A stretch of 64,000 bases of DNA from assembly GCF_035984545.1 (NCBI RefSeq), contig NZ_JAXCHP010000001.1, positions 1,302,001 to 1,366,000 on the forward strand, in the 5' to 3' direction. Positions 19,635 to 28,732 of this stretch are shown in pieces. This DNA is from Cryobacterium sp. GrIS_2_6 (GTDB taxonomy: Bacteria > Actinomycetota > Actinomycetes > Actinomycetales > Microbacteriaceae). Both the position numbers and the translations under genes were made by a program. Below the pieces are notes generated by a model. The model was not told the origin of the DNA. It was given only the letters and a program-made list of their open reading frames with translations, and ran no database searches. Within the stretch, counting starts at the first letter, position 1. Each line of letters starts with the position of its first letter.

Positions 19635-20255
19635 TCAGTTCCCCCTGTCTGCAGGTGTACGCGGTTCTTCCGGGTTCCTGGTGATGCTCGGGTGCAGCGC
19701 GACGACGAGCCGGTGGGCGCGGCCACCGGGGGCATGTGGCGCGTCATAACGCGCGACGAGCTCTGCGATCCTGAGGGCGAGTTCGGCGCTGAAATCGGCG
19801 CGATCGGCCGCAGATGCGAAGCGCAGTTCGCTGTCGATCGTGAACGTCGCGACGGGGCGGTGCGCGCGCGCCGCCCGGTCGAGCAGGGTGCCGACCTCCT
19901 GAACGAGCCGGGCGGCAACCGCGAGCATCCAGCGCGCAGAGAATTCATTCACGCCACGCCGCGGATCGGGAGCCACTCCCCCGAGCGCGGATGGCGAGAT
20001 CACGAATGACTGTGCCGTCGCCCGCATCACCCGCTCGGTCATGTTCCCCTTGCGGCGCTCGGCGACGAGTTCGATGAGACCGTGGCGTTCCAGTTCGCGC
20101 AAGTGATAGTTGACCTTCTGGCGCGGCAGGCCGAGCCTGGCCGCCAGCGTCGTAGCCGAACCGGGTTCGCCGAGCGCGGCGAGCAATCGGCTACGCGTGG
20201 GCTCGAGTGACGCGGCCGCCGCTCCGGCGGTGTCGATGACGGCGACTTCAAGCAT
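19635..20255 (-). CDS. ArsR-family winged-helix transcriptional regulator
   Basis: This 206-residue protein has an N-terminal winged helix-turn-helix (SRLLAALGEPGSATTLAARLGLPRQKVNYHLRELERHGLIELV) and a longer C-terminal helical domain. It lacks the Cys metal motif of arsenic sensors. The start at 20255 (MLEVAVID) has GGAAGG upstream and sits at the near end of the intergenic dyad. It is divergent from the RibD/DHFR-like gene and co-transcribed with the SRPBCC frame, so it probably controls both and itself. Confidence 0.82.
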   Translation of the reverse strand: MLEVAVIDTAGAAAASLEPTRSRLLAALGEPGSATTLAARLGLPRQKVNYHLRELERHGLIELVAERRKGNMTERVMRATAQSFVISPSALGGVAPDPRRGVNEFSARWMLAVAARLVQEVGTLLDRAARAHRPVATFTIDSELRFASAADRADFSAELALRIAELVARYDAPHAPGGRAHRLVVALHPSITRNPEEPRTPADRGN

Positions 20256-20272
20256 GCGACCAGCCTTCCACC

Positions 20273-20288
20273 GACAATATTTTTTGTC
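20273..20288. promoter_or_regulatory. Candidate ArsR operator with overlapping -35
   Basis: GACAA (20273-20277) and TTGTC (20284-20288) form a dyad with a six-base AT spacer, typical of an ArsR-family site. On the minus strand TTGACA (20285-20290) overlaps it and can act as the -35 of the ArsR gene, which would give autoregulation. Confidence 0.45.
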
Positions 20289-20390
20289 AAGAGATTGGAG
20301 GACGGTCTGGATCAAGGCGGCATGTGTTGTCCCGCGAATTAGGAGATTCGGCATCGGGCAGTAAGTTTGCAGACGGAGGAAAGGATTTCG

Positions 20391-21020
20391 ATGAGCAGAA
20401 TCGTGGTCACCAACAGTGTGACCCTCGATGGCGTGATGCAGGCGCCCGGCCGGGCGAACGAGGATCGCCGGGACGGCTTCGACCTCGGCGGCTGGGCTCA
20501 GCCCTATGCCGACTCGGTGATGGGCAGCGTCATGGCCGCGGGAATCGGCGATGCCGGCGCCCTGCTCTTCGGACGCAAGACGTACGCGGATTTCGCCTCG
20601 ATCTGGCCGGCGATGACCCTGGAGAACCCGTATACCGAGGTGATCAACAACATCCCGAAGTACGTGGCGTCAATGACCCTCCCCGGCCCCCTGACCTGGA
20701 ACAACTCGATCCTGCTGAGCGGTGAAGCGACGACGACCGTCGCGGAACTGCGCCAGCAGCCCGGCAAGGACATCGTGATCCTCGGCAGTGGCGAGCTCGT
20801 GCGTGCGCTGATGCGCTGGGGCCTGATCGACCAGTACACGCTCCTGATCCACCCGTTGGTGCTCGGCACCGGTCGACGCCTCTTCCCGGACGGTGGCCCC
20901 TCGGCATCCCTCGACCTCATCGACAGCACGACGACGAGCACGGGTGTCATCATCGCGACCTATCGCCCAGCGGCCCCCGTCGCACCGGCGCCGCCGGTCC
21001 CCCTGCCCGGGCTCGCCTGA
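20391..21020 (+). CDS. RibD C-terminal/dihydrofolate reductase-like family protein
   Basis: This 209-residue protein has the RibD_C/DHFR-like fold: VVTNSVTLDGVMQAPG at the start, LFGRKTYADF, DIVILGSGELVRAL and LIHPLVLGTGRRLF. It should bind NADPH, but the substrate is unknown. ATG 20391 follows GGAGGAAAGG. It is divergent from the ArsR regulator, a common pairing. The stop lies one base from the stop of the converging XpaC-like gene. Confidence 0.87.
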   Translation: MSRIVVTNSVTLDGVMQAPGRANEDRRDGFDLGGWAQPYADSVMGSVMAAGIGDAGALLFGRKTYADFASIWPAMTLENPYTEVINNIPKYVASMTLPGPLTWNNSILLSGEATTTVAELRQQPGKDIVILGSGELVRALMRWGLIDQYTLLIHPLVLGTGRRLFPDGGPSASLDLIDSTTTSTGVIIATYRPAAPVAPAPPVPLPGLA

Positions 21021-21021
21021 A

Positions 21022-21660
21022 TTAGAGGTCCAGTTCGGATCGGCCGAATTTCTCGCGCAAGAAACGACTCTGGTCTTCGAGCGCCGCGAGGTCTTTGGCG
21101 TACAGCGCGGTGCGGATGCTATCGCTCTCCGTCTCGAGGATGTCCAACTGCTCGATCAGTTCGTCCTGAGCCGTCTTCTTCCCGCCGACCCGGCTCGCGA
21201 TCGCAAAGCTCCGCGGCAGGTTCAGGAACCGCTGGATCGACGTGGGCAGGTAGTCGAGGATCATCTGCTCGACCGTGTGAGCCTGATCGGCCGCTTCGTT
21301 CAGGTCCGTCCAGCGGGCGATGACCTGATCGAGGGCATCCAGGATTCGGGCGAGCCTTGAGGTCGCTTCGTCCGGCAGGCGGCGGTTCTCCGCCGTCATC
21401 GATCTCCTCAGCACGGCCAACTGGGCAGCAAGGTCCGCGGCTGACGCCACGCCCCCGTTTCCATGCAGTGGTCCCGGCCGCAGGTCGACCCTGTCGCGCG
21501 GGGCGCCGAGCGCGCCGACCGCGTACATCGCGACGACGACAACGGGCCACAGCGGACCGAGGCCGACGGCGACGTGCGCGCCGAGGGTCGCGATGCCCAG
21601 TACCGAGCCCACGATGTTCTTCGTGGAGGCGAGCCACCGCGACACGCTACTGGTACCCAC
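21022..21660 (-). CDS. XpaC-like membrane protein of the TelA operon
   Basis: This 212-residue protein begins with two hydrophobic segments (about residues 15-52), followed by a helical, charged cytoplasmic domain ending in a coiled-coil-like stretch (QDELIEQLDILETESDSIR). Size, topology and linkage to telA resemble XpaC (5-bromo-4-chloroindolyl phosphate hydrolysis) proteins that neighbour telA in Bacillus; similarity is judged by eye only. GTG 21660 overlaps the end of the VWA gene by 14 bases; a second GTG five codons in is possible. Confidence 0.6.
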   Translation of the reverse strand: MGTSSVSRWLASTKNIVGSVLGIATLGAHVAVGLGPLWPVVVVAMYAVGALGAPRDRVDLRPGPLHGNGGVASAADLAAQLAVLRRSMTAENRRLPDEATSRLARILDALDQVIARWTDLNEAADQAHTVEQMILDYLPTSIQRFLNLPRSFAIASRVGGKKTAQDELIEQLDILETESDSIRTALYAKDLAALEDQSRFLREKFGRSELDL

Positions 21661-23248
21661 GAATGTCCTGGAATGCGCTCGACAGGTCGCCGTTCAGGGC
21701 GTCGAAGGCCTGCCCGCCCGTGAGCTTCGCCACGCTCGTGAGCTCGTCGACGTTGCCATTGCCGAAGAGCACGACGTAGGTCGCGATGGACCGGGTATCC
21801 GCATCCTGGGCCGCGTAGTAGTCCGCGAAGTCCTTCGCCGTTGCACCGTCGGTGTTCTCGCCATCGGTCATGAGCACGATCGAGACGAAGGTGTCCGGCC
21901 GTTCGGCCTTCTGCTTCCGCGCGAGGGCATACGCCCGTTCCAGCGAGGCATAGATCGCCGTGCCGCCGTCTGCGGAGAGTCCATCCGCCACATCGCGAAT
22001 CCGTTGCAGGGCCTCGGTCTTGTCCGCCTGTGGCACGTCGACAATCGTCGGGGCATCCGGGGCGGTGCTGAACGGGATCAGGGTCACGCGCTCACGGTTG
22101 CGGAACGCGGCAAAACCGCCCGTCGTCGAGGAATCTGCCCCGGCGAGGTTCTTGAGCGCCTTTTGGAGCGCGGTGAGCCGCTCCCCCGCCATCGACCCGG
22201 AGGTATCGAGCACGAAGAGCGTCTGCGCGGGTGCCCTCACCGTGTCGAGGTAGGTCTCGATCAGGGTATTGGCGACGTCCAGTGTGTTCGGGAATGGAGT
22301 CTCGAAAAGGATGCCGGCCGGGAAGGCCGAACCGGTGTCGGTCCCGGGAACGCCTGGCCGACGGTGGGTCTCCGACACGATTCGTTTCTGTACGGCGTCC
22401 GTGGTCAGCCAGGCCGTCAGGGTGTCGAAGAGTGGACGCTTGCCCGTGTCGGCCGAGGCCAGCAGGGTGAGCGGATAGTCGCTCGTGACCACCCCGTCGG
22501 TCGGCCGGACGATCGTGAGCGGTGCAGCCGTGCTGTCGAGACCGAGGAGTACGGACTCGTAATTGATGACGCCGTCGACGAGGGTGGGGTCTGCGAGGAA
22601 CTTGTCCGCGAGGAAGCCGGAGGACCCGGCGGTCAGTTTCTGCCCGGAGAAGAACCGGGTCAGCTCAGGACCGACCGCAGTGACGTCCGCATCGGTGAGC
22701 GCGGTTCCCGTTCCGGACAGAGCCGTTGCGACCGCCACGAGGGCACTGAACCCAGAGTTCGAGGCCGCGGGATTGGTCATGCCATACGTGAATTCACCGT
22801 CGGCAGCGGCGGTGGCGAGGTCCGACCAGGTCGGCGGGGCGGAGTCCCAGCCGAGCCGCGCCGCCACTGCGGGCCGAAGCCCGAGGACTACCGGGGAGCT
22901 CATGATCTTGACGCTCGAGGAGACGGCCTTGGCTGCCCCGGGAAGCAGCGACAGGTATCGGTTGTTCGGGAACCACGTCGCGTCGTAGCGGCCGGCCGCA
23001 CGACCGGATGCAACGAGTTCCGTGCCGGCGAGGGTGCCGGTGTAGTCGAAGACCACCCGGATTCCCTTGTCCGCTGCCGCGGACTCCAGGATCGGAGCCA
23101 TGTCCTTGACCTCGCTGCCCGCAAGGACCCTAAGAATCGTGGCGTCGTTGGGCAAGCCGTCCTGCTCGTTCGGCTGCGCAACGGTGCAGCCCGCCAGCAG
23201 CAGCGCCGCGACCGCGACCACGCCGCAACTCCTCAGGAGGCGACGCAT
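21647..23248 (-). CDS. Lipoprotein with substrate-binding and VWA domains
   Basis: This 533-residue protein has a lipobox LLAGC (Cys at about residue 20), an extracellular solute-binding domain (about residues 35-330) and a C-terminal von Willebrand A domain with an intact MIDAS start (FVLDTSGSM) and later LMTDGEN. It should sit on the outside of the membrane and bind a ligand and a metal. It starts two bases after telA. The fusion of a binding protein with VWA is a recurring partner of TelA in actinobacteria, but its role is unknown. Confidence 0.85.
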   Translation of the reverse strand: MRRLLRSCGVVAVAALLLAGCTVAQPNEQDGLPNDATILRVLAGSEVKDMAPILESAAADKGIRVVFDYTGTLAGTELVASGRAAGRYDATWFPNNRYLSLLPGAAKAVSSSVKIMSSPVVLGLRPAVAARLGWDSAPPTWSDLATAAADGEFTYGMTNPAASNSGFSALVAVATALSGTGTALTDADVTAVGPELTRFFSGQKLTAGSSGFLADKFLADPTLVDGVINYESVLLGLDSTAAPLTIVRPTDGVVTSDYPLTLLASADTGKRPLFDTLTAWLTTDAVQKRIVSETHRRPGVPGTDTGSAFPAGILFETPFPNTLDVANTLIETYLDTVRAPAQTLFVLDTSGSMAGERLTALQKALKNLAGADSSTTGGFAAFRNRERVTLIPFSTAPDAPTIVDVPQADKTEALQRIRDVADGLSADGGTAIYASLERAYALARKQKAERPDTFVSIVLMTDGENTDGATAKDFADYYAAQDADTRSIATYVVLFGNGNVDELTSVAKLTGGQAFDALNGDLSSAFQDIRGYQ

Positions 23249-23250
23249 GC

Positions 23251-24492
23251 TCAGTGGGCTTCCGGCCGCGCTCGCTCGAGGTATGCGGTTGCCTCGGCCA
23301 GGCGGGTCTGAAGGGTGTCGACCGTCTGGGCCATCGTCGCGACGGCCTTGAGCTTGTAGCTGTCCAGGGCATCCATGGTCTCGTAGATGTTCTGGAAGGC
23401 CGTTTCCAACGATTCGAGGCTGATGGTGGCGGATGCCGACTGCTCGCTGATGGCAACAGACTGGGTCTTGAGCATTTGCGAGGTCGAGGCGATCAGGTTC
23501 GAGGTCGTCGTGTTGAGGGCGGTGATCTGGTCGAGGACGAGCTTCTGGTTGGCCAGCGCCTGTGCCACGATCACGGCCGTGCGCAGGGCGGAGATGGTCG
23601 TCGTCGTTGCCCGTTCGACGCCCTTGATGAGTTCGACATTGTTCTTCCGCACGACGTCGAGGGCGAGGTAGCCCTGGGCGCTCACGGCAAGCTGGGTGAG
23701 CAGGTCCTGGTGCTTCTGGCGGATCGTGAAGAGGAGATCGCTCATGAGCGCGTCGGCCCTGGCCGGGTCGGTCATCCTGACTCTGTCGATCTGCTCCACG
23801 AGTTGGGTGTCGAGTGCGCTCGTGAGGAGGGCGTACTCCTGCAGGCGATTCATCGTCTCCCAGAGCCGTACCTTTTCCCCCTCGACCGCCGCATTGTCTT
23901 TGAGGAGGGCGTCCTGGCCGTTCTGAAGCGAGTGGATGATCTTGTTGAGCTGGCTCTGTGCAGAGGCGTACCGGGCGAAATAGCTGCGGAGCTTGTCCCG
24001 GAACGGGATCAGGTTCAGGAGGAACTGGGCAACCCCGCCGTCGGCATTGGACGGGTCAAGGTCTTCGATGGTTCCGCGCAGTTCGACGAGTGTGCTGGCG
24101 ACGCGCCGTTGCGCGTCGGCCTCGTCGCCTTTTCCGCGCGCGGCGGCAAGCGCTGCGACCGGGCGCTGGAGCATCCGGTTGCTGGCCTCGGACGCGGCCC
24201 GGATCTCGTCCCGGCCCATCTGGGCCACGTCTGAGATCTTCTTCTGGAATTCCGGGGCCGAGGGATCGCGGTCGATGAGGTCGGCGACGAAGGCTCTGGC
24301 GCGTCCGGAGAGTTCCTCAGTGCGGGCGTCGTTGATCGGCATCATCGCGCTGGCCTGGGTGCCGCCGATGTCCGGGACAGCGTTCGGCGGCACGAGCACA
24401 AGTCCGGTGTCGACGCGCGGTGCTGTCGTCGCAGCGGCGGCCGGCCTCTCGCCCGGTGTGGGAGTGCTCAGATCGAGGGATGAGTCTGCCAT
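23251..24492 (-). CDS. telA: Toxic anion resistance protein TelA
   Basis: This 413-residue soluble, mostly helical protein matches TelA/KlaA: a variable N-terminus, then the long conserved coiled-coil region (RDKLRSYFARYASAQSQL, LLTQLAVSAQGYLALDVV, NVELIKGVERATTTTISALR). TelA proteins are linked to tellurite and other stress resistance, with no defined biochemical activity. The start at 24492 (MADSSLDL) has AAGGAG upstream; a longer in-frame extension to 24570 lacks one. It lies in the middle of the operon. Confidence 0.88.
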   Translation of the reverse strand: MADSSLDLSTPTPGERPAAAATTAPRVDTGLVLVPPNAVPDIGGTQASAMMPINDARTEELSGRARAFVADLIDRDPSAPEFQKKISDVAQMGRDEIRAASEASNRMLQRPVAALAAARGKGDEADAQRRVASTLVELRGTIEDLDPSNADGGVAQFLLNLIPFRDKLRSYFARYASAQSQLNKIIHSLQNGQDALLKDNAAVEGEKVRLWETMNRLQEYALLTSALDTQLVEQIDRVRMTDPARADALMSDLLFTIRQKHQDLLTQLAVSAQGYLALDVVRKNNVELIKGVERATTTTISALRTAVIVAQALANQKLVLDQITALNTTTSNLIASTSQMLKTQSVAISEQSASATISLESLETAFQNIYETMDALDSYKLKAVATMAQTVDTLQTRLAEATAYLERARPEAH

Positions 24493-24538
24493 GGTGCTCC
24501 TTGGTCTCCGGGTGATCGTTCGGCGGGTGTTCGTCGGG

Positions 24539-25699
24539 TCATTTGTCGACATTGGCGTCTGGTGAGGCAAGAGGGGTGTCGTACCGCCCGCTGATGGTCG
24601 TGATCATCGCCTCGAGCGTCTCGTAGCTCGGCGGGTCGATGACGTTGACGGGGCTTGCGGGCGCCACGAGGCCGTTGCCGGCGAGGGCTGCCGTGAACAC
24701 GGCCGGGTCGGCAGGCCGGAACCCATACTGCGCGGCGAGCCGGGCGAGGCGGGGGTCGGACTGGAGGAGTTCGCCCACCTGGGTTCCCTGTTCGGACAGC
24801 CGGACCACCGTGTGTTTCGAGAGCACAGTCGGGTCCGGATACATCAGGACCATGTCAGGGGTGATGGCGCTGCGGCCGGTGACGCTCATCTGCCTACCGA
24901 GGAACTGTGCCTCGTAGACCATCACGAGGGGTTTCGAGCCGATTCCCTGGGAGAGGTAGTCCTCGAATGGTGCCTCCGAGGAGGATGCCGAAAAGCCCTG
25001 CTCGAGGAAGAGCGCGGCCATCGGGTCGATGACGGCGGCCTCCGCGTCGGCGGAGCTGATGACGCTGTTCCCGTTGGCGACGTAGGACGCGATCGCAAGG
25101 TACATGGCCGCTGAGTTCGACTGGCGGATGTCCGTGCTGGAGATCAGGATCGAACGGGAGCTGTTGTAGCTCGCCGCCGCACCGGGGAGCTGATTCCAGC
25201 GGGTTCCCGCGGCGACGGCCTTGAGGTATTCCGCGACGTTCAGGTGCCAGGTGCCCGCGGCGTCCTGGTTCGCGATCCCCGCGGACTGCAGGAGGGTCAC
25301 GATCGGCGTGAAGGTCGCGATCGCGAGCGGCGAGTAGAACGGGGGGTACACGCTGCGCGCCCCGGCTTCGCGCCGGATCTTCTCGGCGGCGGGCGCGGAG
25401 GACGGGAAGACGAAATCGACGCCGGTGAGGTCGACGGATGTGGCGATCTGGCGTGATCCCGCCGTGATGACCTCGACGTCGAAACCCTTCTCGGCGAAGA
25501 CCGCCCGGACGGCCGGATCGTCGAAGAACGGCTTCTTCTCCGAGCCGATGACCCCGTGGACGACAGCGAGGTCCGTGGTCACCGGAGCCATCCCTGTCGT
25601 TCCTCCGAACAGGCGACCACCGACCACAACGATGACCACGCCTACGACGAGCACGCCCGCGAGGACGAGCCCGATCACACGCTTGACTGTGGAGCTCAT
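24539..25699 (-). CDS. Membrane-anchored substrate-binding-like protein, first gene of the telA operon
   Basis: This 386-residue protein has one N-terminal membrane helix (about residues 8-28), no lipobox Cys, and an extracellular domain that looks like a type 2 periplasmic binding fold (DFVFPSSAPAAEKI, PLAIATFTPIV, PLVMVYEAQFLG). It resembles the binding domain of the VWA lipoprotein three genes on, suggesting that both recognise related ligands. There is no clear Shine-Dalgarno at 25699. No ABC transporter genes are nearby, so it is unlikely to serve uptake in the usual way. Confidence 0.72.
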   Translation of the reverse strand: MSSTVKRVIGLVLAGVLVVGVVIVVVGGRLFGGTTGMAPVTTDLAVVHGVIGSEKKPFFDDPAVRAVFAEKGFDVEVITAGSRQIATSVDLTGVDFVFPSSAPAAEKIRREAGARSVYPPFYSPLAIATFTPIVTLLQSAGIANQDAAGTWHLNVAEYLKAVAAGTRWNQLPGAAASYNSSRSILISSTDIRQSNSAAMYLAIASYVANGNSVISSADAEAAVIDPMAALFLEQGFSASSSEAPFEDYLSQGIGSKPLVMVYEAQFLGRQMSVTGRSAITPDMVLMYPDPTVLSKHTVVRLSEQGTQVGELLQSDPRLARLAAQYGFRPADPAVFTAALAGNGLVAPASPVNVIDPPSYETLEAMITTISGRYDTPLASPDANVDK

Positions 25700-25831
25700 T
25701 CGATGGATACCGTCTGGATTAGGTGGGACGACGTTGTGCAGGAGATCTGCACTGCAGACACTAGGGCATCCGGAGAAATTCTTGGTGAACTCGCACGCTG
25801 ACCAGCCGTTGCTTGTGCGGAGCACGAGAAT

Positions 25832-26035
25832 TCAGCCGGGAACGGGCGGGTCCTCCTCAGGGTGCTGGTGGGTGACCATGCCGAACTCGTTCACCGGTTC
25901 GAATGCGTCCCTGTCCCATGCGCCCGGATGGGGCACCGGACAGTTCAGGATCGTGTCGTGCGCGCCGTGCACGATCGTGTGTTCACTCATGGAATGGCCG
26001 CACACGGGGCACGGCGCTGTGGTGTCCTGGATCAT
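25832..26035 (-). CDS. Small protein with a zinc-ribbon-like Cys motif
   Basis: This 67-residue product carries CPVCGH near the N-terminus and a later NCPVPH, a possible zinc site with the intervening His residues. ATG 26035 has TATGCT exactly six bases upstream (26042-26047), matching the leaderless pattern of this genome, and no ribosome site. No named family is recognised. Confidence 0.6.
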   Translation of the reverse strand: MIQDTTAPCPVCGHSMSEHTIVHGAHDTILNCPVPHPGAWDRDAFEPVNEFGMVTHQHPEEDPPVPG

Positions 26036-26120
26036 GCGGCCAGCATAGAACCAATTGGGTCCTGAGGACCCGAATTTCTGAGAGGCGACTTCCGCCCGAG
26101 ATACTGGCTCCCCGGGGAGG

Positions 26121-26861
26121 TCAGGCCTCCCCGAACCCCGATTCGAGGAGCGTGGCGAGGGCGTCGACCGCCGCGGCCGCGCCGGCACCGCTTGCCGAGA
26201 GTTCAACCCGTGCGCCACGGGTCAACCCGAGACCCATGATGGCCAGCAGGCTCGCGGCATCGCGGCCGTTGACCGTGACCGGAACGCCGAGCGTGGCGGC
26301 GAGGGTCACGAACTCTGCGGCGGGCCGGGCGTGCAGGCCGTCAGCGTTGATCAGGGTCACCGTCCGCGCCACCGTCGTGTCGGCCCCCGACTGACCGGAC
26401 CCGGCATCTGCGGCCGGGAGGGGTGCCTGGGCCGAGGGCGGACCCGAGTGCTGCGCCCTGGCCGATCGGGCCGCCGACTCCACGGCAGAAAGGTCGCCAC
26501 CGATCTGCGCGGCGACGGCGGCGGCGACGGCTCCCTCGACAAGAGGTGCGTCGACGATGACGACCCGGGATCGAGTGTCGTCATCGAGGAAATCGAGCGC
26601 TGACTCCGCGGTCAGGATTGCGGAGCCGAGGTCGCAGAGCACGACGACTCCCCTGCCTGCCTCTGCGGCCTCGATGCCCGCCGCCACCTTGGCGAAGCTC
26701 GTTCCGATCCGGTCGTCGTCGGTGCCGCCTGCCGGCAGCATCCGCACGGTCGGCGCCATCTGGCGGGCGAGATCGACGAGACCCTTTGCGATCAGTGAGC
26801 TGTGCGACACGAAGACGAGGCCGACGAGTGCGACGGGGGTCGGGAGCGCCGACTCACTCAT
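26121..26861 (-). CDS. dhaM: Dihydroxyacetone kinase phosphotransfer subunit DhaM (EIIA-HPr)
   Basis: This 246-residue protein joins an EIIA-Man-like domain (VFVSHSSLIAKG with its active His, residues about 10-130) through an Ala/Pro linker to an HPr domain (NADGLHARPAAEF with the phospho-His). It passes phosphate from the PTS to the ADP on DhaL. The EI-like third domain of the E. coli protein is absent, so a separate enzyme I is needed; none is in the window. The ATG overlaps the end of dhaL by eight bases. Confidence 0.9.
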   Translation of the reverse strand: MSESALPTPVALVGLVFVSHSSLIAKGLVDLARQMAPTVRMLPAGGTDDDRIGTSFAKVAAGIEAAEAGRGVVVLCDLGSAILTAESALDFLDDDTRSRVVIVDAPLVEGAVAAAVAAQIGGDLSAVESAARSARAQHSGPPSAQAPLPAADAGSGQSGADTTVARTVTLINADGLHARPAAEFVTLAATLGVPVTVNGRDAASLLAIMGLGLTRGARVELSASGAGAAAAVDALATLLESGFGEA

Positions 26862-27501
26862 CCGCAACCTGCTCAGCGGTGTCGGCGGCAGCACGCAGAA
26901 GCAGGGCACTGGACTGGGCACCCGGATCGCGATGCCCGATGGCGCGTTCGCCGAGATAGCTCGCGCGTCCCTTGCGTGCGATGAGCGGCTCCGTCGCAAC
27001 CGCGCCGGCCTCCGCAGCATCCGCGGCCTCGACGAGGATGGCGACGGGCGTCGCTCCGGCGCGTTCCGCGGCAGCTGCAGCGTTCACAGCGGGAGTCCAG
27101 GCGTCGACCATGGTCTTGTCGCCGCTCTCCGCCTTGCCTCTGAGTACGATTCCGTCGCGTGCCGCCGCCAGCAATGCGACGACCGCGGCACCGTCCAGGT
27201 CCGGCTTCCCAGCCACCGCGACGGCCGCTTTCAGGAAAGCCGTTCCGTAGAGCGGTCCTGCGGCGCCGCCCACCGTGGAGATGAGTGTCGTCGCAACGAG
27301 TTTGAAGACGTCGCCGGGGACGGAGCCGGCCGGGAGCGCATCGAGTTTCCCGAGCACCGCTTGGAAACCACGGTCCATGTTCTCACCGTGGTCGCCGTCG
27401 CCGATGTCCCTGTCGAGGGTGATCAACTCCACGCGATGGTCGGCGATAACGTCCACACACTGCCGGATCCAGGCTTCAGCCCAGGTGACACTCAGATTCA
27501 C
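26854..27501 (-). CDS. dhaL: Dihydroxyacetone kinase subunit DhaL
   Basis: This 215-residue helical protein contains the ADP/Mg site DRDIGDGDHGENM and the GGAAGPLYGT loop, plus SGDKTMVDAW. It holds the ADP that is rephosphorylated by DhaM. GTG at 27499-27501 is preferred over an upstream frame extension because AAGGAG lies six bases before it. Gene order dhaK-dhaL-dhaM is standard. Confidence 0.93.
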   Translation of the reverse strand: MNLSVTWAEAWIRQCVDVIADHRVELITLDRDIGDGDHGENMDRGFQAVLGKLDALPAGSVPGDVFKLVATTLISTVGGAAGPLYGTAFLKAAVAVAGKPDLDGAAVVALLAAARDGIVLRGKAESGDKTMVDAWTPAVNAAAAAERAGATPVAILVEAADAAEAGAVATEPLIARKGRASYLGERAIGHRDPGAQSSALLLRAAADTAEQVADE

Positions 27502-27512
27502 GGAATCTCCTT

Positions 27513-28514
27513 CTACCGTCCCCACCGTAGCGCCGCAGTCTGCACCGGCGCATCCCAGAGCCTGGTGAGCTCGTCATCGAGCTTGAGAACCGTGATGGAC
27601 ATGCCCTGCATTTCGAGGGACGTGGTGAAATTCCCGACCAGCGTGCGCGTGACGGTGATCCCCTTTGCAGCAAGGACCTCGGCGGCCCTTCGGAAGACGA
27701 TATAGAGCTCGATCTGGGGAGTGCCGCCCATGCCGTTCACGAGGAGGAGCACCGAATCCCCGCTCACGAACGGGATGTCCTCGAGAATCGGGCCGAGGAG
27801 ACGGTCGACGATGGCGTCTGCGGGTTCGAGCTTGATCCGCTCCCGACCCGGCTCGCCGTGGATACCGATGCCGATTTCGATCTCGTCCTCTGCAAGGGTG
27901 AAGCTCGGCTCTCCCGCGTGCGGGACGACACACGGCGTCAGCGCCACGCCCATCGTGCGAACCTGCCCGATCACCTTCTCCGCGACGGCGGCAACGGAGG
28001 CGAGGTCGTCGCCGCGTTCGGCCGCAGCTCCGGCGATCTTCTCGACGAGGACCGTCCCGGCGACTCCGCGACGTCCGGCGGTGTACAGCGAATCCTTCAC
28101 GGCGACGTCGTCATTGACGATGACAGTGCGGACCTCGATGCCGTCCGCGAGGGCCAGGTCGGCGGCCGTCTCGAAATTGAGTACGTCCCCGGTGTAGTTC
28201 TTCACGATGTGCAGCACCCCTGCGCCGCCGTTGACCGCCTGCGTCGCCGCGAGGATGGGATCGGGGGTCGGCGAGGTGAAGACCGCTCCGGGCACGGCGG
28301 CGTCGAGCATGCCGACGCCGACGAATCCGCCGTGCAGCGGCTCATGGCCGCTTCCGCCTCCACTGACCAGGCCGACCTTGCCTGACACCGGGGCATCGGC
28401 GCGGACGATGAAAGCAGGGTCGCTGGATACGCGCACGATGTCGCCGTGCGCGGCTGCAAACCCGGCCACGGCCTCATCGACGACGTTCTTGGGATCATTG
28501 ACGAGCTTTTTCAT
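27513..28514 (-). CDS. dhaK: Dihydroxyacetone kinase subunit DhaK
   Basis: This 333-residue subunit binds dihydroxyacetone covalently through a His. The Gly-rich loop [18 protein letters not shown] and the GIGIHGEPG segment with the hemiaminal His are present. ATG 28514 is preceded by GAAGGAAG. Together with DhaL and DhaM it makes DHA-phosphate using PEP as donor. It is divergent from glpF across a 218-base gap in which no clear regulator site was found. Confidence 0.95.
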   Translation of the reverse strand: MKKLVNDPKNVVDEAVAGFAAAHGDIVRVSSDPAFIVRADAPVSGKVGLVSGGGSGHEPLHGGFVGVGMLDAAVPGAVFTSPTPDPILAATQAVNGGAGVLHIVKNYTGDVLNFETAADLALADGIEVRTVIVNDDVAVKDSLYTAGRRGVAGTVLVEKIAGAAAERGDDLASVAAVAEKVIGQVRTMGVALTPCVVPHAGEPSFTLAEDEIEIGIGIHGEPGRERIKLEPADAIVDRLLGPILEDIPFVSGDSVLLLVNGMGGTPQIELYIVFRRAAEVLAAKGITVTRTLVGNFTTSLEMQGMSITVLKLDDELTRLWDAPVQTAALRWGR

Positions 28515-28732
28515 GACTCTTCCTTCGGTCGGATGGTGATGATCGGTCGGCGTCGCATCGTGCGATTCGAAACGGAGCTGTCCTTAACCTACGCGCAGGT
28601 GGCCGGGGAAGTAAGGGACGAACCACCCCTCGACCTGCCCATTTCGCTCGGGATTCCAGCGCGCTATGGTGTTGCCAGTCGCTCACCGCGACCAGACTGT
28701 TCAGCGCTCGAGCCCTACCTAGGAAGGTCAAC

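Noticed and set aside
20255..20290. RecA-NDp (PafBC) damage promoter before the ArsR gene
   Set aside because: TTGTCGGTG is present on the minus strand, but the position eight bases on reads GTCGCA rather than TANNNT and overlaps the start codon.
21593..23311. A 572-codon plus-strand open frame opposite the VWA lipoprotein
   Set aside because: The minus-strand gene has a lipobox, binding domain and VWA motif; the antisense frame shows only the composition expected of its complement.
28515..28732. Operator or riboswitch between dhaK and glpF
   Set aside because: No clear dyad, consensus promoter or conserved RNA fold could be recognised by eye.
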